Shown one piece after another: positions 1-7,548 of a stretch of DNA of 8,937 nt. Position 1 is the first letter of the stretch; the number at the start of each line of letters is the position of its first letter. The DNA comes from Chlorobiota bacterium. GTDB lineage: Bacteria > Bacteroidota > Bacteroidia > Bacteroidales > JAADGE01. Where the stretch lies: assembly GCA_013153575.1 (NCBI GenBank), contig JAADEE010000064.1:1-8937 (forward strand), written 5' to 3'. Position numbers and translations under genes: made by a program. The notes below the pieces were generated by a model that was not told where the DNA came from, made no database searches, and worked only from the letters and a program-made list of their open reading frames with translations.

Positions 1-1
1 A

Positions 2-553
2 GAAACACAACAAAAATATTTAAACATTATAAACGAAGGAATTAAAAGCACATATAAGCTATTAGATGATTTATTACTTTGGTCACAGTCACAACAAGGA
101 ATAATGGATTTTAATCCTGAAAACATTTTAGAAATTTTACACCAAACAGCAAATGCAAAATCTATAAACTTAATTAATAGTATACCGGAAGATACAAATA
201 TAGTTGCAGATGTAGATATGCTTTCTACAATTATAAGAAATTTATTATCAAACTCTATAAAATTCACAAACAAGGGAGGAAAAATAATAATCAATTCAAA
301 ATTTGTTACAAAAAACAAACAAAAATATGTACAAATTGAAGTTATAGATAATGGTGTTGGAATTCCTAAAGAAAAACATTCAAAATTATTTGACATAGAA
401 GAAACTACATCAACAAAAGGTACTGAAAACGAAGAAGGTACAGGGCTTGGGTTAATTCTGTGCAAAGAATTTGTTGAAAAACACAAAGGGAAAATTTGGT
501 TTGAAAGTGAGGTTGGTGTTGGAACAACATTCTTCTTCACTATAAAAAACTAA
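2..553 (+). CDS. Sensor histidine kinase, C-terminal part (5' end outside window)
   Basis: The open frame runs in from the left edge, so the ATG at 104 is an internal methionine and not the start; 183 residues are visible. Codons 1-34 before that ATG read like the second helix of a dimerisation/phosphoacceptor (HisKA) domain, including LLDDLLLWSQSQ. The phosphorylated histidine would lie just upstream of the window. The rest is a complete HATPase_c domain: N box LLSNSIKFTNKGG, G1 box DNGVGIP, and G2 box GTGLGL, ending in the usual GTTFFFTI strand. The family autophosphorylates on histidine with ATP and passes the phosphate to a response regulator. No receiver domain follows, so this is the true C-terminus. 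The signal and partner cannot be seen because the sensor part is missing. No convincing terminator follows on the + strand; the next 100 bp hold only the minus-strand tRNA unit. Confidence 0.93.
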   Translation, partial: ETQQKYLNIINEGIKSTYKLLDDLLLWSQSQQGIMDFNPENILEILHQTANAKSINLINSIPEDTNIVADVDMLSTIIRNLLSNSIKFTNKGGKIIINSKFVTKNKQKYVQIEVIDNGVGIPKEKHSKLFDIEETTSTKGTENEEGTGLGLILCKEFVEKHKGKIWFESEVGVGTTFFFTIKN

Positions 554-610
554 ATATAAAACTTATAAAATATTTACAGAACAAATATTGATACACAAAG
601 CTTTAAAAAC

Positions 611-645
611 AAAAAAATCCTCACTAACCATCTGATTAATAAGGA
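611..645 (-). terminator. Rho-independent terminator of the tRNA-Gln unit
   Basis: On the minus strand, arm TCCTTATTAATC (645-634) pairs over all 12 positions with GGTTAGTGAGGA (629-618), counting three G-U pairs, around a 4-nt loop (633-630). It is followed directly by seven Ts (617-611). On the plus strand the three G-U positions become C-A mismatches and no T-run follows, so the signal works in the minus direction only. It begins 11 nt beyond the 3' end of the tRNA. Confidence 0.88.
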
Positions 646-656
646 CTTTAAAGTTG

Positions 657-727
657 CTGACCTACCAGGACTCGAACCTAGAACGACTGGACCAAAACCA
701 GCTGTGTTACCATTACACCATAGGTCA
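657..727 (-). tRNA. tRNA-Gln, anticodon UUG
   Basis: Read on the minus strand this folds as a full cloverleaf. The acceptor stem TGACCTA/TAGGTCA is perfect over 7 bp. The D stem is GTGT/ACAC with loop AATGGTA. The anticodon stem is GCTGG/CCAGT with loop TTTTGGT, placing TTG at positions 34-36 (Gln, reading CAA and probably CAG). The variable loop is short, and the T arm CTAGG/CCTGG carries loop TTCGAGT. The discriminator base is G (position 657), usual for tRNA-Gln. The next minus-strand bases are CAA, so the CCA end is not encoded and must be added by the CCA-adding enzyme. The gene stands alone between a kinase and folK, both on the other strand, with its own promoter and terminator. Confidence 0.97.
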
Positions 728-741
728 TTATTTTAGGTCTG

Positions 742-772
742 CAAAATTATTGTTTTTTTCTTTTTCTACAAA
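742..772 (-). promoter_or_regulatory. Bacteroidota housekeeping promoter for tRNA-Gln
   Basis: On the minus strand, TTTG (772-769) is followed after exactly 19 nt by TAATTTTG (749-742). This matches the known Bacteroidota primary-sigma consensus TTTG-N19-TAnnTTTG. Transcription should start near position 735, giving a leader of about 8 nt before the tRNA at 727. The match and the position both fit a strong tRNA promoter. Confidence 0.82.
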
Positions 773-809
773 AAAAATCTAACTTTATTTGTAAAAAAAT
801 ATTTTAATC

Positions 810-1358
810 ATGTCAATTGTATATCTTTCACTTGGTAGCAACAAAGAAAATAGACTAAATTATTTAAAATTTGCCATAGAACATATTAACTCTGAGCTTG
901 GTGATATCATAGCAATATCAGACATTTGGGAAAGTGAATCATGGAATTATTCAGACAATGACTACCTAAATTTAACTATTAAACTTAAAAGTGAATTAAC
1001 ACCACAAGAAATCTTAAAAAAAACTCAAAACATCGAAAAAAAATTAGGAAGGACAAACAAAACAAAATTCATAAACGGAAAAGCAAAATATTCATCAAGA
1101 ACTATTGACATTGACATACTTTTTTATGACAACGAAATAATTAATTCTAAAAATTTAATAATTCCTCACCCTAATTTACATTTAAGAATGTTTGTTTTAA
1201 AACCACTTTTACAAATTACATCTGAATTTGTTCATCCAATATTCAAAAAAAACATAAAACAATTAATAAAAGAATGTAAGGATGATGGAAAAATTGAAAT
1301 ATTTAAAGAAAACTTTCAAAAAGAATTACTTTTTAATCTTCAAAATTCTAAAAAGTAA
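810..1358 (+). CDS. folK: 2-amino-4-hydroxy-6-hydroxymethyldihydropteridine pyrophosphokinase (HPPK)
   Basis: HPPK transfers pyrophosphate from ATP to 6-hydroxymethyl-7,8-dihydropterin, the step before dihydropteroate synthase in cytoplasmic folate synthesis. The 182-residue protein opens with the family's YLSLGSNKENR start (residues 5-15) and carries the signature SSRTIDIDILFYD (95-107), where D100 and D102 correspond to the magnesium-binding aspartates. It also has IPHPNLHLRMFVLKPL (118-133), whose H120 and R126 match conserved active-site residues. The segment between LGR (79-81) and SSR (95-97), which covers the mobile catalytic loop, seems a few residues longer than in the homologues I remember. 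The ATG at 810 gives the expected N-terminus; the leader is A/T-rich with no Shine-Dalgarno. No good housekeeping promoter is visible. The 3' end overlaps the convergent flippase gene by 33 bp. Confidence 0.95.
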   Translation: MSIVYLSLGSNKENRLNYLKFAIEHINSELGDIIAISDIWESESWNYSDNDYLNLTIKLKSELTPQEILKKTQNIEKKLGRTNKTKFINGKAKYSSRTIDIDILFYDNEIINSKNLIIPHPNLHLRMFVLKPLLQITSEFVHPIFKKNIKQLIKECKDDGKIEIFKENFQKELLFNLQNSKK

Positions 1359-2825
1359 ATTTTCCTTAACTAAAACAAATATTATAAATATTAAAATTAA
1401 AATTGTATTTATTAAATACCCAACAAGCCCACTAAAATCATTATATAAACTTGCAACATAAATTATTACTGTAAGAAGCACATAAATAAATATATCCTTT
1501 AATGGATAATTAATCCTATAATATTTTTGTCCTAAGAAATATGAAACAAGAACCATTACAGAGTAACTTATAACATGCGACCATGCAGCACCAAAATAAC
1601 CAATTTTAGGAATAAGTAAAACATTAAAAATAATTGTTAAAACAGCACCAATTCCTGCAATATATGCACCCCATTTTGTTTTATCAGTAAGTTTATACCA
1701 AATTGCAAGATTATAAACAACACCCAGTAAAATGTTAGAGACCAACAAAATAGGAACAACTCCCAAACCTACCCAATATTCTTTATTACTTATGAAATAT
1801 TTAAAAATATCAATATAAAGCATTATTCCTAAGAAAATAAACAAACCAAAAATCACAAAATATTTCATTACCGAAGAATAAACATTTTTTGCATTTGTTT
1901 CTTTTTCCTGACTAAAAAAGAAAGGTTCTGCAGCATACCTAAAAGCTTGAATAAACAACACAACCAAAACTGAAAGCTTATAATTTGCACCATAAATTCC
2001 CAACTGTGCCATAATATATTCATGTGCATTTTCAATACCTTCAGGTACAACAACAAGATATTTCAACAAAATCCTATCAATAACTTCGTTAACCATAATT
2101 GCAAGCCCTGCAAAAAGAAGTGGAAATCCGTATAAAAAAAGTTGTTTTAAAAGCGATTTTGAAATCTTATACTTTGTTTTTAAAAAATCAGGAATAAATA
2201 ATGCCAAAACAACAGACGATGCAATTAAATTAGAAATAAAAATATAACCAACACCAACATCTTCAGAATAAAAACTTGTAATAAAACTTAAAGAATTGTT
2301 TTTAATTAAATAAGGACATAGCAACAAAAAAAACAAATTAAAGCCAATATTTAAACCAATACTCACAAACTTAAAACTTGCAAATTTCAAAGCCTTGTTT
2401 TCTCTTCTTAATTTTGCAAAAGGAATTGCAGTTATAGAATCAATACCAACAATTAATGCAAACCAAATTATATATTCCTTATGGTCAGGATATTGCAAAA
2501 CATTTGCAATATTTTGAGAAAACAAAATAACCGTTACAATAAAAATTGTTGAAGTAATAAGAATCGGTGAAACTGCTGTTGCAAAAACTTTTTCAGGATT
2601 ATCATATTTTTCAGAAAAACGGAAATAAGCAGTTTCCATACCAAAAGTTAAAAACACCATTAAAAAACCGGCATAAGCAAAAAGTTCTGTAACCACACCA
2701 TATTCCGAAGGAACAAATACACTTGTATAAAGAGGAACTAAAAGATAATTCAGAAACCTTCCTACAATACTGCTTAAACCATAAACAGCCGTCTGCCCTA
2801 TTAGCTTTTTTATTGGACTTCCCAT
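1326..2825 (-). CDS. Polysaccharide/oligosaccharide flippase (Wzx-like, MOP superfamily)
   Basis: This 499-residue membrane protein has about 14 hydrophobic segments, at roughly residues 10-32, 43-65, 84-106, 117-137, 147-175, 192-212, 228-250, 280-300, 318-340, 350-375, 385-405, 410-430, 442-460 and 466-489. That is the number expected for Wzx/MurJ-type carriers of the MOP superfamily. The N-terminus (IKKLIGQTAVYGLSSIVGRF, residues 5-24) and VPSEYG (38-43) resemble Bacteroidota 'lipopolysaccharide biosynthesis protein' flippases. The family moves undecaprenyl-linked sugars across the inner membrane. No glycosyltransferases or polymerase lie beside it, so the substrate is unknown; a lipid II (MurJ-like) or teichoic-type role cannot be excluded. 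The ATG at 2825 fits the promoter at 2859-2889. The gene converges on folK and its last 10 codons plus the stop lie inside it. Confidence 0.85.
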   Translation of the reverse strand: MGSPIKKLIGQTAVYGLSSIVGRFLNYLLVPLYTSVFVPSEYGVVTELFAYAGFLMVFLTFGMETAYFRFSEKYDNPEKVFATAVSPILITSTIFIVTVILFSQNIANVLQYPDHKEYIIWFALIVGIDSITAIPFAKLRRENKALKFASFKFVSIGLNIGFNLFFLLLCPYLIKNNSLSFITSFYSEDVGVGYIFISNLIASSVVLALFIPDFLKTKYKISKSLLKQLFLYGFPLLFAGLAIMVNEVIDRILLKYLVVVPEGIENAHEYIMAQLGIYGANYKLSVLVVLFIQAFRYAAEPFFFSQEKETNAKNVYSSVMKYFVIFGLFIFLGIMLYIDIFKYFISNKEYWVGLGVVPILLVSNILLGVVYNLAIWYKLTDKTKWGAYIAGIGAVLTIIFNVLLIPKIGYFGAAWSHVISYSVMVLVSYFLGQKYYRINYPLKDIFIYVLLTVIIYVASLYNDFSGLVGYLINTILILIFIIFVLVKENLLFRILKIKK

Positions 2826-2858
2826 TAAATCTAAATATTAATCTTTAAAATATTTTGT

Positions 2859-2889
2859 CAAATGTATGTAAAACGAATTCAAAAACAAA
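2859..2889 (-). promoter_or_regulatory. Bacteroidota housekeeping promoter for the flippase gene
   Basis: On the minus strand, TTTG (2889-2886) is followed after exactly 19 nt by TACATTTG (2866-2859), a full match to TTTG-N19-TAnnTTTG. Transcription should begin near 2852, leaving a leader of about 27 nt rich in A and T before the ATG at 2825. No Shine-Dalgarno sequence is present in that leader. Confidence 0.75.
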
Positions 2890-2932
2890 ATCTCACAAAT
2901 TTGCTAAACAATATATAATTCAAAAAAAAGAC

Positions 2933-2940
2933 TACCTTTG
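2933..2940 (+). promoter_or_regulatory. Possible -7 promoter element for the ABC-F/M23 operon
   Basis: TACCTTTG matches the Bacteroidota -7 consensus TAnnTTTG and lies 22 nt before the ABC-F start codon, a sensible place. No TTTG is found at the expected 19-nt spacing; the nearest upstream one (2900-2903) is 29 nt away. The promoter is therefore supported by one element and its position only. It would fire divergently from the flippase promoter at 2859-2889. Confidence 0.45.
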
Positions 2941-2962
2941 CCGCAAAAATAAAAAAACATAA

Positions 2963-4582
<1,620 letters not shown>

Positions 4583-4587
4583 AACAA

Positions 4588-5886
4588 ATGAAAAAAACAA
4601 TTATTAGCGTAGTCACTATTACAATTATTTTAGTGGCTACTTATTTCATATACACAAGCAAAATATCTTCACAAAATAAAATATCACAAATTAAAGATAC
4701 AATTAAAATTATTGAAGAACCAAATTTGCTTTATGGATTAAATATTGATAGTTTTTCTGTTAAAACAGGAAAAATTGAAGACGGAATGTTCCTTGGAACT
4801 CTATTTGAAAAATATAACATTTCAGACAAACTTTATAATATTGTACAAAAATGCGATACAGTTTTTGATGTTCGACATATAAAAAGTGGGCAAAATTACT
4901 CCGTTTTCTTTTCAAAAGACAGTATTCCTGACAGCTTAAAAACTCCCAAATACATCATATACGAAAAAAACAAAGTTGACTATATTGTTTTTGATTTAAA
5001 CGATAGCCTTAATGTATATTCCGGCAAAAAAGATGTTGTTACAAAAATTAAAGAAACAGCAGGAGAAATTAAAACTTCACTTTGGTTTGCTATGGAAGAT
5101 GCCGGAGTAAAACCTATTTTAGCAAACGATTTATCGGAAATATATGCTTGGTCAATTGATTTTTTTGGTCTTCAAAAAGGAGACAGATTTAAAATTATTT
5201 ATGAAGAAAAATTTGTTAACGACTCATCAATAGGTTACGGAAAAATTATTTCTTCATATTTTGAACATTATCACGATTCAATTTATGCAATTCCATTTAA
5301 GCAAGATAGTGTTGAAAGTTTTTTTGACCTTGAAGGAAACAGTTTAAGAAAAGCATTCTTAAAAGCACCTCTTAAATTTTCACGTATAAGCTCAGGATTT
5401 AGTTATGCAAGAAAACATCCAATTCTTAAAATTGTAAGACCACATTTAGGAGTTGATTATGCAGCACCGGAAGGCACACCTGTTCATGCACTTGGCGACG
5501 GTGTTGTTATAAAGAAAACATATACACGTGGAGGTGGAAATTACATTAAAATTAAACATAACAGCGTATATTCAACAGGCTATATGCACCTTAAAGGCTT
5601 TGCAAAAGGAATAAAAGTTGGAACAAGAGTTTCACAAGGACAAGTTATAGGTTATGTTGGAAAAACAGGCTTAGCAACAGGTCCTCACTTGGATTTTAGA
5701 GTATGGCAAAACGGAAAAAACATAAATCCATTGCATATAAAAGCTCCTCCGGTTGAACCTATAAAAGAAGAAAACAAAGAAGCATTTGAAATAGAAAAAA
5801 TAAAATACAAAGGACTTCTTGACAGCATTGAATTTAAAATTTTCAATGATACATTATCAACTGACAGCATTCAGCAAAACAAATAA
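4588..5886 (+). CDS. Membrane-anchored M23 (LytM-type) family metallopeptidase, MepM-like
   Basis: The 432-residue protein starts with a Lys-Lys and hydrophobic segment (residues 4-22) with no clear cleavage site, so it is probably an inner-membrane anchor holding the rest in the periplasm. Residues about 56-110 resemble the LysM-like/OapA N-terminal domain of MepM-type peptidases (EDGMFLGTLFEKYNI, then IKSGQNYSVFF). A mixed middle region leads to the M23 domain at about 265-385: SSGFSYARKHP (268-278), HLGVD (H286, D290), YMH (H334) and GPHLDFRV (365-372). M23 enzymes cut peptidoglycan peptide cross-links, using zinc held by the His/Asp of HxxxD and the second His of HxH. Here that His is Asp369, so zinc binding is altered or lost. 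A charged tail follows. Activity may be hydrolytic or, as in EnvC-like proteins, regulatory. It is the second gene of the ABC-F operon and ends before a strong hairpin. Confidence 0.9.
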   Translation: MKKTIISVVTITIILVATYFIYTSKISSQNKISQIKDTIKIIEEPNLLYGLNIDSFSVKTGKIEDGMFLGTLFEKYNISDKLYNIVQKCDTVFDVRHIKSGQNYSVFFSKDSIPDSLKTPKYIIYEKNKVDYIVFDLNDSLNVYSGKKDVVTKIKETAGEIKTSLWFAMEDAGVKPILANDLSEIYAWSIDFFGLQKGDRFKIIYEEKFVNDSSIGYGKIISSYFEHYHDSIYAIPFKQDSVESFFDLEGNSLRKAFLKAPLKFSRISSGFSYARKHPILKIVRPHLGVDYAAPEGTPVHALGDGVVIKKTYTRGGGNYIKIKHNSVYSTGYMHLKGFAKGIKVGTRVSQGQVIGYVGKTGLATGPHLDFRVWQNGKNINPLHIKAPPVEPIKEENKEAFEIEKIKYKGLLDSIEFKIFNDTLSTDSIQQNK

Positions 5887-5923
5887 CAGGCTTAATATAA
5901 GGCAAATACAACAATGCAAAATT

Positions 5924-5969
5924 AAAATGTTACAAGAATTTATAAATTTTTGTAACATTTTTTCTTTTT
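5924..5969 (+). terminator. Hairpin terminator of the ABC-F/M23 operon
   Basis: Arms AAAATGTTACAA (5924-5935) and TTGTAACATTTT (5950-5961) are perfect complements. The inner bases continue the pairing through one G-U pair (5936/5949) and AATT/AATT, leaving a 4-nt TATA loop (5941-5944): 17 bp in plus-strand RNA. Ts follow (5958-5963 and 5965-5969). The stem is AT-rich but unusually long. It begins 37 nt after the M23 stop codon. The G-U pair would be a C-A mismatch on the other strand, which favours plus-strand use. Confidence 0.72.
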
Positions 5970-5976
5970 ATACGTC
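5951..5976 (+). promoter_or_regulatory. Likely ECF-type promoter for the sigma/anti-sigma/barrel operon
   Basis: TGTAAC (5951-5956) and CGTC (5973-5976) are separated by 16 nt. ECF sigma factors typically recognise an AAC-containing -35 and a CGT-containing -10 at this spacing. Transcription would start near 5983, leaving a leader of about 16 nt before the ATG at 5999. The fit suggests that the sigma factor encoded here activates its own operon, which is common for the family but is inferred here. The -35 lies inside the right arm of the upstream terminator. Confidence 0.58.
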
Positions 5977-5998
5977 TTAATACCGAACGCAGTAATTA

Positions 5999-6484
5999 AT
6001 GACAGTTAAAGAATTTAATAATACGGTTAATCAGTATTCTGATAATGTGTATCGTTTCATTTTAAAAAACTTAAAAAATGAAAGCAAAGCACAGGATGTT
6101 GTCCAAGACAGCTTTGAAAAGTTGTGGATTAACAGAAAGGCTGTTGAATACAAAAAAGCAAAATCATATTTGTTTACAACAGCATACAGAACAATGATTG
6201 ATTATATTAGAAAAGATAAACGAATTTATTTAACAGATGATAATAAAACTTTTGAAGCTGAACATGAAAATAATTACACGGGCATACAAGAAATTTTGCA
6301 TGAAGCAATTGATAAACTTACAGAAGTTCAAAAATCTGTAATTTTATTAAGAGATTACGAAGGATATTCTTATAAAGAAATTGCAACAATTACAAATTTA
6401 ACAGAACCGCAAGTTAAAGTTTACATTTACAGAGCAAGAGTTTTTTTAAAAACATATATAGGCAAAATTGAAAACATTATTTAA
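5999..6484 (+). CDS. ECF-type RNA polymerase sigma factor (sigma-70 family)
   Basis: At 161 residues this has the standard ECF length and only the two conserved regions. Sigma-2 covers about residues 8-76, with AQDVVQDSFEKLW (31-43) for core binding and AYRTMIDYIRKDKR (62-75) for -10 recognition. Sigma-4 covers about 98-152, with LTEVQKSVILLRDYEGYSYK (107-126) leading into a helix-turn-helix (EIATITNLTEPQVKVYIYRA, 127-146) that reads the -35. The proline-rich 1.1 and sigma-3 regions of primary sigma factors are absent. Such factors are held inactive by a membrane anti-sigma and released by an envelope signal. The next gene, 12 nt downstream, is a plausible anti-sigma. A likely self-recognised promoter lies upstream. 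The ATG at 5999 gives the expected N-terminus; no Shine-Dalgarno is seen. Confidence 0.95.
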   Translation: MTVKEFNNTVNQYSDNVYRFILKNLKNESKAQDVVQDSFEKLWINRKAVEYKKAKSYLFTTAYRTMIDYIRKDKRIYLTDDNKTFEAEHENNYTGIQEILHEAIDKLTEVQKSVILLRDYEGYSYKEIATITNLTEPQVKVYIYRARVFLKTYIGKIENII

Positions 6485-6496
6485 AGCTAAATTAAG

Positions 6497-7495
6497 TTGG
6501 AAACAATAAATATACATAATTACGAACTTTTTTTTCTGGATTACATTGAAGGAAATTTATCTAAATCACAAATAGATGATTTGAATAAATTCTTAGCTGA
6601 ACACCCTGAATTAAAAGATGAACTAAACGGCTTTGAAGACATAAAATTATTACCGGAACACATTGAATACAAACACAAAGACAAACTTATAAAACAAACA
6701 CAATCGCAATTATTTGACATTACAAATTTTGAATATTTAGCTGTTGCAGAACTTGAAAAAGATATTACAAAAGAAGAAAAAGACGAATTAAACTCACTAA
6801 TAAAAAAAGACGAAGAACTTAAAAACTCTTTACATATATTTAAAAATACAAAATTAAAAGCTAACAATAATATTACTTTTAACAAAAAAGATAAGTTAAT
6901 AAAAAGCATTATTCCAATTTATATAAAAAGAAGTTCATATGCAGTAGCAGCAATCTTAATTATGTTTTTTATTCTTAATCAAGGAATTTTTATTGAAAAA
7001 GAAAACAATACAGTACAATTAGCAAGTATAAAAAACACAACCGTACAAAAAAGCATTAAAGAAAATACAATTAAGAAAAAACAAGAAAAACTAAATACAG
7101 AAAATAAAAAGCAAAGATTTTCAATTTCTCATAATCAAACAAACAAGTTAACAAACAATAAGATTTTTGCGTTCGATGATAATGAGTCTCAAAAAAATGT
7201 CGATATATACAAAGAATTAAATGTAACAATACCTGACCTTAAAACAGAGACTCTTATCTTCGAAAAAAATAATACAGACTTACAACCAACTTTTACCGAT
7301 TTAGCATATTATAAACCAAAAACAAACAATGAAAAAAGCAAACTTTGGGAATATGCAGAAACAGGAGTTAAAATTTGGAAAATGGTATCATCCAGCGACT
7401 TAGAAATGAACAACAAATATAAAGAAGATGGAAAAATAGAAAAGTTTAATGTATATGCATCAAACTTCAAATTCAGTAAAACTTTTAAAAGATAA
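6497..7495 (+). CDS. Single-pass inner-membrane protein, probable anti-sigma factor
   Basis: The frame begins at a TTG codon. There is no in-frame ATG until within the membrane segment (about residue 155), a stop lies 6 nt upstream of the TTG, and the conserved-looking NYELFFLDYIEGNLS (8-22) starts only 7 residues in, so TTG (6497) is the best start. The 332-residue protein has a cytoplasmic N-terminus, one membrane helix (about 147-166) and a periplasmic C-terminus, as in anti-sigma factors. Residues 8-66 and 77-136 are two copies of the same unit, both ending KKDKLIK or KHKDKLIK. No cysteine is visible, so this is not a zinc-binding (ZAS-type) anti-sigma. The periplasmic part is low-complexity up to about 260, then has a more structured tail (LWEYAETGVKIWKMVSS, 284-300, to the end). 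The role rests on position 12 nt after the sigma gene and on topology; the sequence family is otherwise poorly known to me. Confidence 0.72.
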   Translation: METINIHNYELFFLDYIEGNLSKSQIDDLNKFLAEHPELKDELNGFEDIKLLPEHIEYKHKDKLIKQTQSQLFDITNFEYLAVAELEKDITKEEKDELNSLIKKDEELKNSLHIFKNTKLKANNNITFNKKDKLIKSIIPIYIKRSSYAVAAILIMFFILNQGIFIEKENNTVQLASIKNTTVQKSIKENTIKKKQEKLNTENKKQRFSISHNQTNKLTNNKIFAFDDNESQKNVDIYKELNVTIPDLKTETLIFEKNNTDLQPTFTDLAYYKPKTNNEKSKLWEYAETGVKIWKMVSSSDLEMNNKYKEDGKIEKFNVYASNFKFSKTFKR

Positions 7496-7501
7496 CTAAA
7501 T

Positions 7502-7528
7502 AAAACAGCTGTTTTTAATATTAAAAAC
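7502..7528. repeat. Two overlapping perfect palindromes before the barrel gene
   Basis: AAAACAGCTGTTTT (7502-7515) and GTTTTTAATATTAAAAAC (7511-7528) are both perfect palindromes and share five bases. They fill the middle of the 53-bp gap between the anti-sigma stop and the barrel ATG at 7549. They could be an operator, a weak processing hairpin or chance in AT-rich DNA. The second one folds only 6 bp around a 6-nt loop with no U-run after it, so it is not a good terminator. No promoter motif was found in this gap. Confidence 0.4.
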
Positions 7529-7548
7529 CTTAATAAAAAAACAAAACA

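Noticed and set aside
104..106. ATG at 104 as the start of a small stand-alone ATPase-domain protein
   Set aside because: The frame stays open to the left edge and encodes the end of a HisKA helix, so this is an internal methionine.
569..589. AATATTT/AAATATT inverted repeat after the histidine kinase as its terminator
   Set aside because: Only 7 A-T pairs with a 7-nt loop and no T-run on the plus strand; too weak to call.
780..787. TAACTTTA as a -7 promoter box for folK
   Set aside because: Lacks the final G and the upstream TTG (750-752) is 27 nt away instead of about 19.
5917..5924. TAATTTTG on the minus strand as a promoter reading back into the M23 gene
   Set aside because: No TTTG at 19-nt spacing and no gene downstream on that strand.
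6541..6909. 122-residue minus-strand open frame inside the anti-sigma gene
   Set aside because: Ser/Phe-rich shadow of the Lys/Glu-rich coding strand.
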